Source of the DNA: Rhodocyclaceae bacterium
GTDB lineage: Bacteria > Pseudomonadota > Gammaproteobacteria > Burkholderiales > Rhodocyclaceae
Length of the DNA stretch: 32,080 nt
Direction of reading: 5' to 3'
NCBI GenBank assembly: GCA_028687645.1
Contig: JAQTZQ010000026.1
Location: 1-32,080 of the forward strand
Shown here: positions 24,079-32,080 of the stretch, piece after piece
How the letters are laid out: every line of letters begins with the position of its first letter
Numbering within the stretch: the first letter of the stretch is position 1
Program-made: the position numbers and the translations under genes
The notes under the pieces: model-generated
The model's database searches: none
The model's input: only the letters and a program-made list of their open reading frames with translations
Told to the model about the DNA's origin: nothing

Positions 24079-25869
24079 ATGAAGCACATCAGAAATTTTT
24101 CCATCATTGCCCACATTGACCATGGTAAATCAACCTTGGCTGACCGCATTATTCATCTCTGCGGGGGCTTGTCTGATCGTGAAATGGAGGCGCAGGTGCT
24201 GGATTCGATGGATATCGAACGCGAGCGCGGTATCACCATCAAGGCGCAGACGGCAGCGCTGCAATATAAGGCGCGTGATGGTCAGATCTACAATTTGAAT
24301 TTGATTGACACTCCGGGGCATGTGGACTTTTCTTACGAGGTTTCCCGTTCGCTATCGGCTTGCGAGGGGGCTCTGCTGGTGGTTGATGCCTCACAAGGTG
24401 TCGAAGCGCAAACGGTTGCCAACTGTTATACCGCGCTCGAGCTCGATGTCGAGGTGGTGCCGGTATTGAACAAGATTGATCTTCCGTCAGCGGATCCGGA
24501 AAGCGCGCGCCAGGAGATCGAAGACGTCATCGGTATTGATGCTTCCGAGGCCGTGTTGGCCTCCGCTAAAACCGGGCTCGGCGTACAGGATATTCTTGAG
24601 GCGGTGATCGCACGTATTCCTTCGCCCAGTGGTGATGCGACGGCCCCGCTCAAGGCCTTGATCATCGATTCGTGGTTTGATAACTACGTTGGTGTGGTGA
24701 TGTTGATTCGGGTTGTCGATGGCGTCCTGAAGCCCAAGGACAAGTTGCTGTTCATGGCAACCGGTGCACAGCAGTTGTGTGAGCAGGTAGGTGTTTTTGC
24801 ACCAAAATCGGAGCAGCGAGATTGTTTGCGTGCGGGTGAAGTAGGGTTTGTCATTTCCGGGATCAAGGAACTCAAAGCCGCCAAGGTGGGTGACACAATC
24901 ACCACGGTCGACCGCAAGGCGGCAGAACCATTGCCTGGCTTCAAGGAAATTAAGCCGCAGGTGTTCGCTGGTTTATACCCGGTTGAATCCAATCAATATG
25001 ATTCGCTTCGTGAGTCGCTGGAAAAGCTCAAGCTTAACGATGCCTCCCTGCAATACGAGCCCGAAGTCTCGCAAGCCTTGGGTTTTGGTTTTCGTTGCGG
25101 CTTTCTCGGTCTGTTACACATGGAAATCGTGCAGGAGCGTCTGGAGCGGGAATTCGATCAGGATTTGATCACCACGGCGCCAACCGTTGTTTATCAGGTC
25201 GTGATGCGCGACGGTTCGGTGATCGAAGTTGAAAACCCGGCCAAGTTGCCTGATGCGAGCAAATCCGAAGAGGTTCGTGAGCCGATTATTACGGCCACCA
25301 TTTTTGTGCCGCAGGATTATCTCGGCAATGTCATCACTTTGTGCAACCAGAAGCGTGGCAACCAAGTCGATATGCACTACCACGGTCGTCAAGTTAAACT
25401 GGTTTATGAAATGCCGATGGCCGAAGTGGTGATGGATTTCTTTGATAAATTGAAGTCCTGTACCAAAGGTTATGCCTCGCTCGACTACGATTTCAAGGAA
25501 TACCGTGCTGCCGATGTGGTCAAGCTCGATATTTTGATCAACAGTGAAAAAGTAGATGCACTTTCATTGATTGTGCACCGTGCCAACTCGCAATATCGTG
25601 GTCGTGAACTGGCGAGCAAGATGCGTGAATTGATTCCTCGTCAGATGTACGATGTGGCGATTCAGGCGGCGATCGGTTCGCACATTATCGCGCGAGAAAA
25701 CGTCAAGGCCATGCGCAAGGATGTCTTGGCAAAATGCTATGGTGGCGATATTTCCCGCAAGAAAAAGCTCCTGGAAAAGCAAAAGGCCGGTAAAAAACGA
25801 ATGAAGCAGGTGGGTAGTGTGGAAATTCCGCAGGAAGCCTTCCTGGCAGTTTTGCGTGTCGATAACTAA
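24079..25869 (+). CDS. lepA: Elongation factor 4 (LepA), ribosome back-translocase GTPase
   Basis: LepA is a translational GTPase that binds the ribosome and affects initiation and recovery under ionic stress. The 596-residue product has the P-loop [14 protein letters not shown] (residues 11-24), the switch region [28 protein letters not shown] and NKIDLP, followed by EF-G-like domains. The LepA-specific C-terminal domain includes [26 protein letters not shown]. It begins a long plus-strand operon; lepB starts 11 bases after its stop. The ribosome site is weak. The 162 bases upstream hold the lysC hairpin and probably the operon promoter. Confidence 0.98.
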   Translation: MKHIRNFSIIAHIDHGKSTLADRIIHLCGGLSDREMEAQVLDSMDIERERGITIKAQTAALQYKARDGQIYNLNLIDTPGHVDFSYEVSRSLSACEGALLVVDASQGVEAQTVANCYTALELDVEVVPVLNKIDLPSADPESARQEIEDVIGIDASEAVLASAKTGLGVQDILEAVIARIPSPSGDATAPLKALIIDSWFDNYVGVVMLIRVVDGVLKPKDKLLFMATGAQQLCEQVGVFAPKSEQRDCLRAGEVGFVISGIKELKAAKVGDTITTVDRKAAEPLPGFKEIKPQVFAGLYPVESNQYDSLRESLEKLKLNDASLQYEPEVSQALGFGFRCGFLGLLHMEIVQERLEREFDQDLITTAPTVVYQVVMRDGSVIEVENPAKLPDASKSEEVREPIITATIFVPQDYLGNVITLCNQKRGNQVDMHYHGRQVKLVYEMPMAEVVMDFFDKLKSCTKGYASLDYDFKEYRAADVVKLDILINSEKVDALSLIVHRANSQYRGRELASKMRELIPRQMYDVAIQAAIGSHIIARENVKAMRKDVLAKCYGGDISRKKKLLEKQKAGKKRMKQVGSVEIPQEAFLAVLRVDN

Positions 25870-25880
25870 GAAAACGAATA

Positions 25881-26669
25881 ATGAATTTTGCCCTGATTCT
25901 TTTTGTCCTACTGGTGATTACCGGGTTGCTGTACGCGGTCGACGTCCTTAAGTTTCGAAAATTGCGTGACAGGAACGCTAAGGAACCGATCTGGGTGGAA
26001 TGGGGCGCTGGCTTTTTCCCCGTTATTCTTATTGTTTTTGTCTTGCGCTCCTTTCTTTTTGAGCCATTCAAAATTCCTTCAGGTTCGATGATTCCGACCT
26101 TGTTGGTTGGGGACTTTATTCTGGTCAATAAATTCACCTACGGCATTCGCCTGCCAGTGATCAATCAGAAAATTATTGATATCAACTTGCCTCAGCGGGG
26201 TGATGTGATGGTTTTCCGTTACCCGGAAGATCCTTCGCTGGATTACATCAAGCGCGTGGTGGGTCTGCCCGGCGATATAGTTGCGTATCAGAATAAAAAG
26301 CTGACGATTAACGACCAGGCCGTCGAGATGAAAAAGGTCGAAGATTATCGTCATCCAGAACGCATGTATTTCTCTGAGCAGTTTGTTGCCCAGCTGGGTG
26401 ACGTCGAACATAAACTCTTGAACGATACCGATGCGCCAGCCTTTGTGCCCGGTGCTTCAAATTTTCCCTATCGTGAAAATTGTACCTACAATGCGGTTGG
26501 CGTAATTTGCAAAGTCCCTCCCGGCCATTACTTCATGATGGGTGATAATCGCGACAACAGCCGTGATAGCCGCGCCTGGGGATTTGTTCCAGAGCAGAAT
26601 ATTGTGGGTAAGGCATTTTTTGTCTGGATGAATTTTAGTGATTTGAGCCGCATTGGCTCCTTCAAGTAA
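25881..26669 (+). CDS. lepB: Signal peptidase I
   Basis: LepB removes Sec and Tat signal peptides at the periplasmic face of the inner membrane. The 262-residue product has two transmembrane helices (about 2-20 and 44-62). The catalytic serine is Ser69 in KIPSGSMIPTLLVGDFILVNK, and the general-base lysine lies in LDYIKRVVGLPGD. GHYFMMGDNRDNSRDSRAWGFV is the conserved box E. It follows lepA as in most proteobacteria and is followed by a small membrane protein gene with a GGGGAGA ribosome site. Confidence 0.97.
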   Translation: MNFALILFVLLVITGLLYAVDVLKFRKLRDRNAKEPIWVEWGAGFFPVILIVFVLRSFLFEPFKIPSGSMIPTLLVGDFILVNKFTYGIRLPVINQKIIDINLPQRGDVMVFRYPEDPSLDYIKRVVGLPGDIVAYQNKKLTINDQAVEMKKVEDYRHPERMYFSEQFVAQLGDVEHKLLNDTDAPAFVPGASNFPYRENCTYNAVGVICKVPPGHYFMMGDNRDNSRDSRAWGFVPEQNIVGKAFFVWMNFSDLSRIGSFK

Positions 26670-26679
26670 GGGGAGAAAC

Positions 26680-27033
26680 ATGAAATATCAACGCGGAGTC
26701 GCGCTTTCTGGTCTGATCTTCTGGGGTTTTGTCTTTATCATGGTCGCGGTTTTGGGGATGAAAGTGACCCCGACCGCCGTTGAGTATTTCAAGATTTTGA
26801 AAGACAGCAAAGCGGTTGTCGCCCAAATTCCAGAAACTGCCTCAGTGCCTGAAGTGAGAGCAGCCTTCAATAAATTTGCCGAAGTTGATCACCTTGAGTT
26901 CAAAGCAGATCAGCTTGATATCACCAAGGAAAATGGCAAGATTGTTATTTCCTTCGAATACGAAAAACGTATTCCACTTTTTTATAACGTCAGCCTGCTG
27001 ATTGATTACAAAGGCTCTACGGCCAACCCGTAA
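26680..27033 (+). CDS. DUF4845 membrane-anchored protein
   Basis: The 117-residue product has one N-terminal membrane anchor (about 7-28, LSGLIFWGFVFIMVAVLG) followed by a soluble periplasmic segment (KVTPTAVEYFKILKDSKAV...). This matches the DUF4845 family found between lepB and rnc in beta- and gammaproteobacteria; its function is unknown. The pseudopilin-like start, a short positive end plus hydrophobic helix, is notable but lacks a clear prepilin cleavage Gly-Phe. The ATG at 26680 after GGGGAGA is chosen over an in-frame upstream start inside lepB. Confidence 0.88.
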   Translation: MKYQRGVALSGLIFWGFVFIMVAVLGMKVTPTAVEYFKILKDSKAVVAQIPETASVPEVRAAFNKFAEVDHLEFKADQLDITKENGKIVISFEYEKRIPLFYNVSLLIDYKGSTANP

Positions 27034-27035
27034 GG

Positions 27036-27704
27036 ATGACTCCGTCCCAACTGGCAGTTGCCCTCGGCCATTCATTTGCCCGCAAGAATTTACTCCAGGT
27101 TGCGCTGACTCATCGCAGCTATGGTGCATTACATAATGAACGCTTGGAGTTCCTCGGCGATAGCGTTCTTAATTGCGTTGTCGCCAACAGCCTTTACTCC
27201 CGTTACCCGGAATTGCCTGAGGGAGATTTGTCCCGCTTGCGGGCCAATTTGGTTTGCCAGGAGTCGCTGCACCAACTCGCCCTTTCACTAAAAATTGGTG
27301 AGGTGTTGCTGCTCGGTGAAGGTGAATTAAAAAGTGGTGGGCATCAGCGCCCATCGATTCTTGCCGATGCGCTTGAGGCGCTATTTGGAGCCGTGTTTCT
27401 GGATGCTGGATTTGATGCTGCCGCGCTGACCATCAATCGGCTCTACGAGCCCTTGTACGAGAAGCTCAGGCCCGGTGAAGTGATCAAAGACCCCAAAACG
27501 CGCTTGCAAGAGTGGTTGCAGGGGCGCAAAAAGCCATTGCCGCGCTATCAGCTTCTTGAAGCCACCGGCGCTGCCCATGACCAACGGTTTTCGGTGGTCT
27601 GTGAAATTGATAATCCCTCGCTACGCACGACCGGCACCGGAATGAGCCGGCGTACTGCCGAACAGGCAGCCGCAGATAACGCACTCAAGGCACTCAAGGC
27701 ATGA
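27036..27704 (+). CDS. rnc: Ribonuclease III
   Basis: RNase III cuts double-stranded RNA, processing rRNA precursors and some mRNAs. The 222-residue product has the catalytic signature [17 protein letters not shown] (about 33-49), [19 protein letters not shown] with the second acidic metal ligands, and a C-terminal double-stranded-RNA-binding domain (about 152-220; [29 protein letters not shown]). It starts two bases after the DUF4845 stop and overlaps era by four bases (ATGA). Confidence 0.98.
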   Translation: MTPSQLAVALGHSFARKNLLQVALTHRSYGALHNERLEFLGDSVLNCVVANSLYSRYPELPEGDLSRLRANLVCQESLHQLALSLKIGEVLLLGEGELKSGGHQRPSILADALEALFGAVFLDAGFDAAALTINRLYEPLYEKLRPGEVIKDPKTRLQEWLQGRKKPLPRYQLLEATGAAHDQRFSVVCEIDNPSLRTTGTGMSRRTAEQAAADNALKALKA

Positions 27705-28585
27705 ACAACATTCGCTCAGGTTATATCGCCATCGTTGGTCGCCCCAACGTCGGTAAATCCACGCTGCTCAACCGTCTGATTGGCGAAAAAATAAGTATCG
27801 TCTCGCGCAAGGCGCAAACGACCCGCCACCGGGTGACCGGGATTTTGACGGATGATAAATCCCAGTTTGTCTTTGTCGATACCCCAGGGTTTCAGACGAA
27901 ATACGCCAATGCGCTCAACCGGGCCATGAACCGTGGGGTGACGCAAACCCTCTCTGATGTGGATGTAGTGTTTTTTGTCGTTGAAGCAGGGCGTTTCGAT
28001 GACAAGGACCGGGCGGTCGTCCGCCTATTGCCGACCGATCGTCCGGTGATTCTGGTCATTAACAAGACGGATCAGGTCAAGGATAGAGCGGAACTCTTCC
28101 CCTTTGTCGCCATGGTTTCTGCGGAATATGACTTCGCCGCGGTGGTGCCGATTAGTGCCGCCAAAGGTCGCCAGACCGATGATCTGTTGGCCGCTGCACG
28201 CAAGCATCTGCCGAACGATGGTTTGATGTTCGACGAAGACGAGATTACCGACAAGAGCGAACGATTCTTGGCGGCTGAATACATCCGTGAAAAGGTTTTC
28301 CGCCTGCTGGGTGACGAATTGCCTTATTCCACCACGGTAGAAATCGAGAAATTTGAGACTGAAGGCGCGATGCGCAGAATCTTTGCCGCAATCGTCGTTG
28401 ACCGCGAGGGACATAAGGCAATCGTCATCGGCAAAGGAGGCGAGTCGCTAAAGCGTATCGCTTCCGAGGCCCGTCAGGACATGGAGCGCCTTTTTGATAG
28501 CAAGGTTTATCTGGAAATCTGGGTCAAGGTCAAATCTGGCTGGAACGATGACGAGCGTTTGCTCAAGAGCCTCGGTTACGAATGA
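27701..28585 (+). CDS. era: GTPase Era
   Basis: Era is an essential GTPase that binds the 3' end of 16S rRNA during 30S assembly. The 294-residue product contains G1 [14 protein letters not shown] (13-26), the switch [13 protein letters not shown]3 DTPGF, G4 NKTD and a C-terminal KH domain (about 205-290; [21 protein letters not shown]). The order rnc-era-recO is strongly conserved. It overlaps both neighbours by four bases. Confidence 0.98.
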   Translation: MNNIRSGYIAIVGRPNVGKSTLLNRLIGEKISIVSRKAQTTRHRVTGILTDDKSQFVFVDTPGFQTKYANALNRAMNRGVTQTLSDVDVVFFVVEAGRFDDKDRAVVRLLPTDRPVILVINKTDQVKDRAELFPFVAMVSAEYDFAAVVPISAAKGRQTDDLLAAARKHLPNDGLMFDEDEITDKSERFLAAEYIREKVFRLLGDELPYSTTVEIEKFETEGAMRRIFAAIVVDREGHKAIVIGKGGESLKRIASEARQDMERLFDSKVYLEIWVKVKSGWNDDERLLKSLGYE

Positions 28586-29310
28586 CCCTGCGCAGCAAAG
28601 TCGATGGCCAGCCGGCCTTCGTGTTGCACGCCATCCCGTTTCGGGAAACCAGTCTTATTGTTGAAGTGTTTTCCCGCGATTTCGGGCGCATGGCACTTTT
28701 GGCCCGAGGTGCCCGCCGCCCTCGGGCTGCAATACGCGGCTTGCTGATGGCTTTTCAGCCGCTTGAACTGGGCTGGGCTGGCAAGGGCGAAGTGCTAACC
28801 TTGATGAAGGCGGAGTGGCAGGGCGGTCAGCCCCTGCTCGCCGGTGAAGCCTTGTTTTGCGGCTATTACCTGAATGAATTGTTGATGCACCTGCTGCCGC
28901 GTGAGGATGCCCACCAGCGTTTGTATGACAGCTACGCCGAGATGTTGCGCTGCTTGGCGCTTGATCCGGCGGGTAAGGTGCATGAGGCCGATCTGCGGCG
29001 CTTCGAAAAAGCATTGCTTCAGGAGCTTGGATACGGGCTAACGCTGGATCGCGACAGCGCCGGGCTGTTACTTGAGCCAGAAGCGAGCTACACCTACCGT
29101 ATGGAAGAAGGCCCGGTTCGTCTGCCTCATACAGAAGCTGCAACCCATGTCGTGCGCGGTAAAACCTTGCTGGATCTGGCCGCTGATGATTTTTCTGACC
29201 CACGTTCCAAAGTCGAAGCAAAGCAACTGATGCGTTCGCTGATGGCTTATTATTTGTCCGGCAAAGAATTGGAAACACGCAAAATATTCAAGGAGTTGCA
29301 AGAGCTATGA
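28582..29310 (+). CDS. recO: DNA repair protein RecO
   Basis: RecO helps load RecA onto SSB-coated single-stranded DNA in the RecFOR pathway. The 242-residue product has the N-terminal OB-fold (about 1-80; [34 protein letters not shown]) and a helical C-terminal domain ([48 protein letters not shown]). The zinc-binding cysteines of some homologues are absent, as is common in proteobacteria. It is coupled by ATGA overlaps to era and pdxJ. Confidence 0.95.
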   Translation: MTLRSKVDGQPAFVLHAIPFRETSLIVEVFSRDFGRMALLARGARRPRAAIRGLLMAFQPLELGWAGKGEVLTLMKAEWQGGQPLLAGEALFCGYYLNELLMHLLPREDAHQRLYDSYAEMLRCLALDPAGKVHEADLRRFEKALLQELGYGLTLDRDSAGLLLEPEASYTYRMEEGPVRLPHTEAATHVVRGKTLLDLAADDFSDPRSKVEAKQLMRSLMAYYLSGKELETRKIFKELQEL

Positions 29311-30062
29311 TTGAACTTGGCGTCAATATTGATCACGTTGCCACCCTGCGCCAGGCGCGCCTGACTTATGAGCCGGACCCGGTTTGGGCGGCAGTTGAAG
29401 CCCATTTGGGCGGCGCCGATGGCATTACCGTGCATTTGCGTGAGGATAGACGGCACATTCAGGACGCCGATGTACGGCGCTTGCGCGACCTGACTCAGGT
29501 CAAGCTCAATCTGGAAATGGCCGCGACTGATGAAATGGTCGGGATTGCCTGTAGCTTAAAGCCGGAAATGGCCATGCTGGTGCCGGAAGGGCGTCATGAG
29601 GTGACGACCGAAGGGGGCCTGGATATCCTTTCGCAAGAGGCGCGTCTTAAAGCGGTGATTGCCAAATTGGCCGCTGCGGGCATCATGACCAGTGTTTTTA
29701 TTGACGCCGAAATTCCGCAGATTGAGGCGGCAGCGCGCATTGGTGCCCGTGTTTGCGAGATTCATACTGGCCCTTACGCGCATGCGTTTCACGCTTGCGG
29801 TCGCGATGCCGAGGCGTCGGCCGTACTGGTTGAGCTTGATAAAGTGCGTCAGGCCGGCCAGGCCGTGCGCGCCTTGGGGATGCGCTTCAACGCCGGGCAT
29901 GCCCTCAATTACTACAATGTTCAACCACTGGCCCGGCTTGCCGGTGTGCGCGAATTGCACATTGGTCACGCAATCGTTAGCCGCTCGGTGTTTGTCGGCT
30001 TGCGCGAGGCAGTGCGCGAGATGAAGACTTTGATGCGTGAAGCTGCCCAAAAGGGTGAGTGA
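29307..30062 (+). CDS. pdxJ: Pyridoxine 5'-phosphate synthase
   Basis: PdxJ condenses 1-deoxyxylulose 5-phosphate with 3-amino-1-hydroxyacetone phosphate to give pyridoxine 5'-phosphate, the ring-closing step of vitamin B6 synthesis. The 251-residue TIM-barrel product has [66 protein letters not shown] and GHALNYYNV, all family signatures. It overlaps recO and acpS. Confidence 0.97.
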   Translation: MIELGVNIDHVATLRQARLTYEPDPVWAAVEAHLGGADGITVHLREDRRHIQDADVRRLRDLTQVKLNLEMAATDEMVGIACSLKPEMAMLVPEGRHEVTTEGGLDILSQEARLKAVIAKLAAAGIMTSVFIDAEIPQIEAAARIGARVCEIHTGPYAHAFHACGRDAEASAVLVELDKVRQAGQAVRALGMRFNAGHALNYYNVQPLARLAGVRELHIGHAIVSRSVFVGLREAVREMKTLMREAAQKGE

Positions 30063-30439
30063 TGATTTACGGGATCGGTACCGATATTGCCGCTGTGGCT
30101 CGTCTGCGTGGCTTTTGGGAGCGACACGGCGACAAGGCTTTGGAAAAGCTGCTGGCGCCGGATGAGTTTGCCGATTTTGAGCGCGCCAGTGACAAGGGGC
30201 GTTTTTTGGCCAAGCGATTTGCCGCCAAGGAGGCGTTTGCCAAAGCCTTGGGTACCGGCGTGCGTCCACCGGCACTTTTGCCGGCCATGGGGATTGCCCA
30301 TGACGAAATGGGCAAGCCTTACATGAAGTGTTACGGTCAACTCGGAAAAATGCTCGAAAATCAGGGTCTGAAAGCCCATTTATCCATCAGCGATGAGGCA
30401 GAATACGCCGTTGCTTACGTTATTTTGGAGACCCCATGA
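30062..30439 (+). CDS. acpS: Holo-[acyl-carrier-protein] synthase
   Basis: AcpS transfers the phosphopantetheine arm of CoA to acyl carrier protein. The 125-residue product has the N-terminal metal-binding signature [15 protein letters not shown] (Asp8 by position) and FLAKRFAAKEAFAKALGTG with the conserved catalytic Glu. The ATG at 30062 overlaps the pdxJ stop (TGATG); a GTG one codon earlier is possible. The pdxJ-acpS pair is a common proteobacterial arrangement. Confidence 0.96.
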   Translation: MIYGIGTDIAAVARLRGFWERHGDKALEKLLAPDEFADFERASDKGRFLAKRFAAKEAFAKALGTGVRPPALLPAMGIAHDEMGKPYMKCYGQLGKMLENQGLKAHLSISDEAEYAVAYVILETP

Positions 30440-31455
30440 TCCACCTGCCGCTTGGTCCGCTGATGATAGATGTTGCCGGTCTTGAACTAAGTGATCTCGA
30501 TCGCCAGCAACTGTGTAATCCCTTGGTTGGCGGGGCTATTTTGTTCAGCTACAACTACACCGATCCCGCCCAGCTTGAGGCCTTGACCGCAGAGATCCAC
30601 GCCTTGCGTCAGCCTCCTTTGCTGATTGCCGTCGATCACGAAGGCGGGCGCGTTCAGCGTTTTCGTGAAGGTTTTACCCGCTTGCCGGCGATGGCCAGTT
30701 TAGGGCTACGCTATGACATCAACCCGGTGGCGGCACTCGCCAGTGCCCGTGACGTCGGTTATGTTCTCGCCGCCGAATTGCGCGCACGCGGGATTGATTA
30801 TTCGTTTACCCCGGTGCTGGATCTGGATTACGGCCCCTCTCGCGTGATCGGCGACCGCGCCTTGCATCGTCAGGCGGATGTCGTGATTGCCTTGGCCAAT
30901 GCTTTGGGCGAGGGCTTGCGCGAAGGCGGCATGGGTACCTGCGGCAAGCATTATCCGGGGCATGGCTTTGTGATTCCGGATTCGCATGTCGAGTTGCCGG
31001 TCGATAATCGGCCATTGGAAGAGATGCAGGATGACATTCAACCCTATCGCCAGGTAGCGCTTGATGGGGTTATGGCAGCACATGTGATTTACGACTGCGT
31101 TGATTGTAATACTGCTGTATTTTCAAACAAATGGATTGATTATTTGAGAAATGACATTAAATTTAATGGCGTGGTTTTTACCGATGATTTGTCGATGGAA
31201 GGCGCTGGCGTAGTGGGCAATATGTTGAATCGGGTCGATGCCGCTTACCGCGCCGGTTGCGACATGATGATCGTTTCCCATTCGCCGGAAGGCATTGCCC
31301 TGGTGCTTGAGCAATGGCAGCCATCATTGCAGGATGAGCATCGGCAGCGGGTGGAGGCCTTGATTCCCCGGCAAGCAGCCTTGGACTGGGCACAACTTCA
31401 AGCTCAGCCACGCTACCAGGCAGCGGTTCAGCACATCGCCAGTTTGGTGACCTAA
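30436..31455 (+). CDS. nagZ: Beta-N-acetylhexosaminidase
   Basis: NagZ is a cytosolic glycoside hydrolase family 3 enzyme that removes GlcNAc from anhydro-muropeptides in wall recycling. The 339-residue product has DHEGGRVQRFREGFTRLPAM, the substrate-binding and acid/base segment GKHYPGHGFVIPDSHVELPVD and the nucleophile region FTDDLSMEGA. Length matches the family. It overlaps acpS by four bases and ends the operon. The muropeptide link to MltB in the same window is functional rather than positional. Confidence 0.97.
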   Translation: MIHLPLGPLMIDVAGLELSDLDRQQLCNPLVGGAILFSYNYTDPAQLEALTAEIHALRQPPLLIAVDHEGGRVQRFREGFTRLPAMASLGLRYDINPVAALASARDVGYVLAAELRARGIDYSFTPVLDLDYGPSRVIGDRALHRQADVVIALANALGEGLREGGMGTCGKHYPGHGFVIPDSHVELPVDNRPLEEMQDDIQPYRQVALDGVMAAHVIYDCVDCNTAVFSNKWIDYLRNDIKFNGVVFTDDLSMEGAGVVGNMLNRVDAAYRAGCDMMIVSHSPEGIALVLEQWQPSLQDEHRQRVEALIPRQAALDWAQLQAQPRYQAAVQHIASLVT

Positions 31456-31464
31456 AAAGCATTT

Positions 31465-31484
31465 GGGCAGCCCGATGGCTGTCC
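31465..31484 (+). terminator. Hairpin after nagZ
   Basis: GGGCAGCC (31465-31472) pairs with GGCTGTCC (31477-31484) around a CGAT loop, with one wobble. It lies ten bases after the nagZ stop. No T run follows, so it may be a weak or Rho-assisted terminator of the lepA-nagZ operon. Confidence 0.5.
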
Positions 31485-31775
31485 AATCGATGCTGCCACC
31501 CAGGTGACTAAAAATTACGGGCATCTGGATTTTCCGGTGGGCAAGAGCTGCCGACATAGTGACCATGTGACTTTAGTCTCAGGATTCTCGAGTAGATGGA
31601 CTGGAAGATTGAAAAGAATTTGTGCGCCGAAAAAATTATAATGGCATGTAAAATATTGCGAGATACTAGGTCCGAGTTCGGTCATCAAGAGACGGCCACG
31701 TTTGTCAGCTCAAGGTCAGCAACAGATTAGTATGCGATATTCAGGCTTCGTAACTGTCAGAGCATTTCCAAACCG

Positions 31776-31908
31776 GCTAGCTCAGTTGACCTTCTACTTA
31801 TAGGGGTCGTTGGCGATATCACCCTATCGACCAAAAGAACAGCCACCCCTACGATTGCTGCACCCAGTAACCTGCTTGTTAATTAAATACTCAGCAGGCT
31901 GAGCCAGC
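31776..31908 (+). ncRNA. Candidate structured RNA (unverified)
   Basis: GCTAGCTCAG (31776-31785) can pair with CTGAGCCAGC (31899-31908), nine of ten positions. Inside, AGGGGT (31802-31807) pairs with ACCCCT (31845-31850), and TTGGCGAT (31810-31817) pairs with ATCGACCAA (31826-31834) with one bulge. The CTGAG at 31899-31903 can alternatively pair with the local CTCAG at 31890-31894. No family is recognised, and neither promoter nor terminator is convincing. Confidence 0.25.
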
Positions 31909-31941
31909 TAAAGCTATTGTCATAATCTTAGATGTTCTCAT

Positions 31942-31965
31942 AAGGCAGAGGGTAAGGCAGAGGGT
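31942..31965 (+). repeat. Tandem 12-base duplication
   Basis: AAGGCAGAGGGT occurs twice in direct succession (31942-31953 and 31954-31965), immediately before and overlapping by one T the left arm of the large inverted repeat. Confidence 0.8.
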
Positions 31966-32040
31966 TTTTAGACTAGCGGACGCGGCGCCCGGTGTCTGAC
32001 TGGAGGCACAGCGACGATTCCGCGTCCGGTTGGCTAAAAA
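31965..32040. repeat. 76-base inverted repeat with inner hairpin
   Basis: The left arm (31965-31985) reads TTTTTAGACTAGC followed by GGACGCGG; the right arm (32020-32040) reads CCGCGTCC followed by GGTTGGCTAAAAA. They pair at 18 of 21 positions. Inside, GTGTCT (31992-31997) can pair with AGGCAC (32004-32009). The origin is unknown: a mobile-element end, integron-like site or terminator are possible. Confidence 0.6.
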
Positions 32041-32080
32041 GCCCTTTGGACTGAACCGACGTGCCGAAGGTGACGCTATG

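Larger units (their letters stand above)
31456..32080. other. Gene-free tail after nagZ
   Basis: In 625 bases I find no convincing gene. Contents include a hairpin right after nagZ (31465-31484), a perfect TATAAT (31637-31642) without a good -35, a possible folded RNA (31776-31908), a 12-base tandem duplication (31942-31965) and a large inverted repeat (31965-32040). The final ATG at 32078 could open a gene beyond the window, but nothing supports it. Confidence 0.5.

Noticed and set aside
31596..31730. 44-residue small open frame in the tail (MDWKIEKNLCAEK...)
   Set aside because: It has no ribosome site, no recognised family, and an internal TATAAT suggests non-coding DNA.
31775..31790. tRNA-like GGCTAGCTCAGTTGAC
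   Set aside because: It resembles a D arm, but no acceptor stem, anticodon arm or TTCGAATC arm follows at tRNA spacing.
31965..32040. Integron attC site
   Set aside because: The right arm has GTTGGCT, close to GTTRRRY, but the left arm lacks the RYYYAAC partner, and neither an integrase nor a second attC is in view. The inverted repeat is kept as unexplained.

Overview
The window reads as chromosomal DNA of a GC-rich betaproteobacterium, most likely in or near the Rhodocyclales (Dechloromonas/Azonexus-like). This rests on gene order (lepA-lepB-DUF4845-rnc-era-recO-pdxJ-acpS-nagZ and surE-pcm-nlpD-rpoS) and on protein character; no database search was possible. Almost all of it is tightly packed, often ATGA-overlapping, housekeeping and envelope genes. 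I see no phage, insertion sequence or CRISPR array.

Layout. 1-1096 (minus): two poorly characterised genes in one operon, the second running off the left edge. 1414-3607 (plus): a PQQ cofactor locus in the unusual order pqqB-pqqC-pqqA-pqqD. A textbook sigma-54 promoter lies directly upstream of the 24-residue pqqA, and no pqqE follows. 3802-6822 (minus): bactofilin, a FeeM-like N-acyl amino acid synthase and the ribosome-associated ABC-F ATPase EttA. 7148-10985 (plus): a GlrK/QseG/GlrR-type two-component system with its lipoprotein, then a secreted BON-domain protein. 11025-11443: a small lipoyl/biotinyl carrier-like protein (minus) and tRNA-Arg(ACG) (plus). 11615-16713 (plus): an H-NS-like protein, surE, pcm, nlpD, rpoS and a caspase-like/MORN-repeat protein. 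16720-21568 (minus): moxR, DUF58, tgpA-type transglutaminase and mltB. 21688-23916 (plus): a histone-deacetylase-family hydrolase and lysC. 24079-31455 (plus): the lepA-to-nagZ operon. 31456-32080: a gene-free tail with several inverted repeats.

The most coherent new observation is a local regulon around the GlrR-type sigma-54 activator. Two perfect TGTC-N10-GACA palindromes, the site reported for E. coli GlrR, lie between bactofilin and glrK, 70-140 bp upstream of a sigma-54-like element facing bactofilin. A third, near-perfect copy lies about 65 bp upstream of a sigma-54-like element facing the BON gene. The system therefore appears to control the genes on both of its flanks, linking envelope stress signalling to a cytoskeletal bactofilin, an acyl-amino-acid synthase and a periplasmic BON protein. 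The sigma-54 promoter of pqqA has no such site, so another activator is expected there. The right-hand tail may encode a structured RNA, but this is weakly supported.
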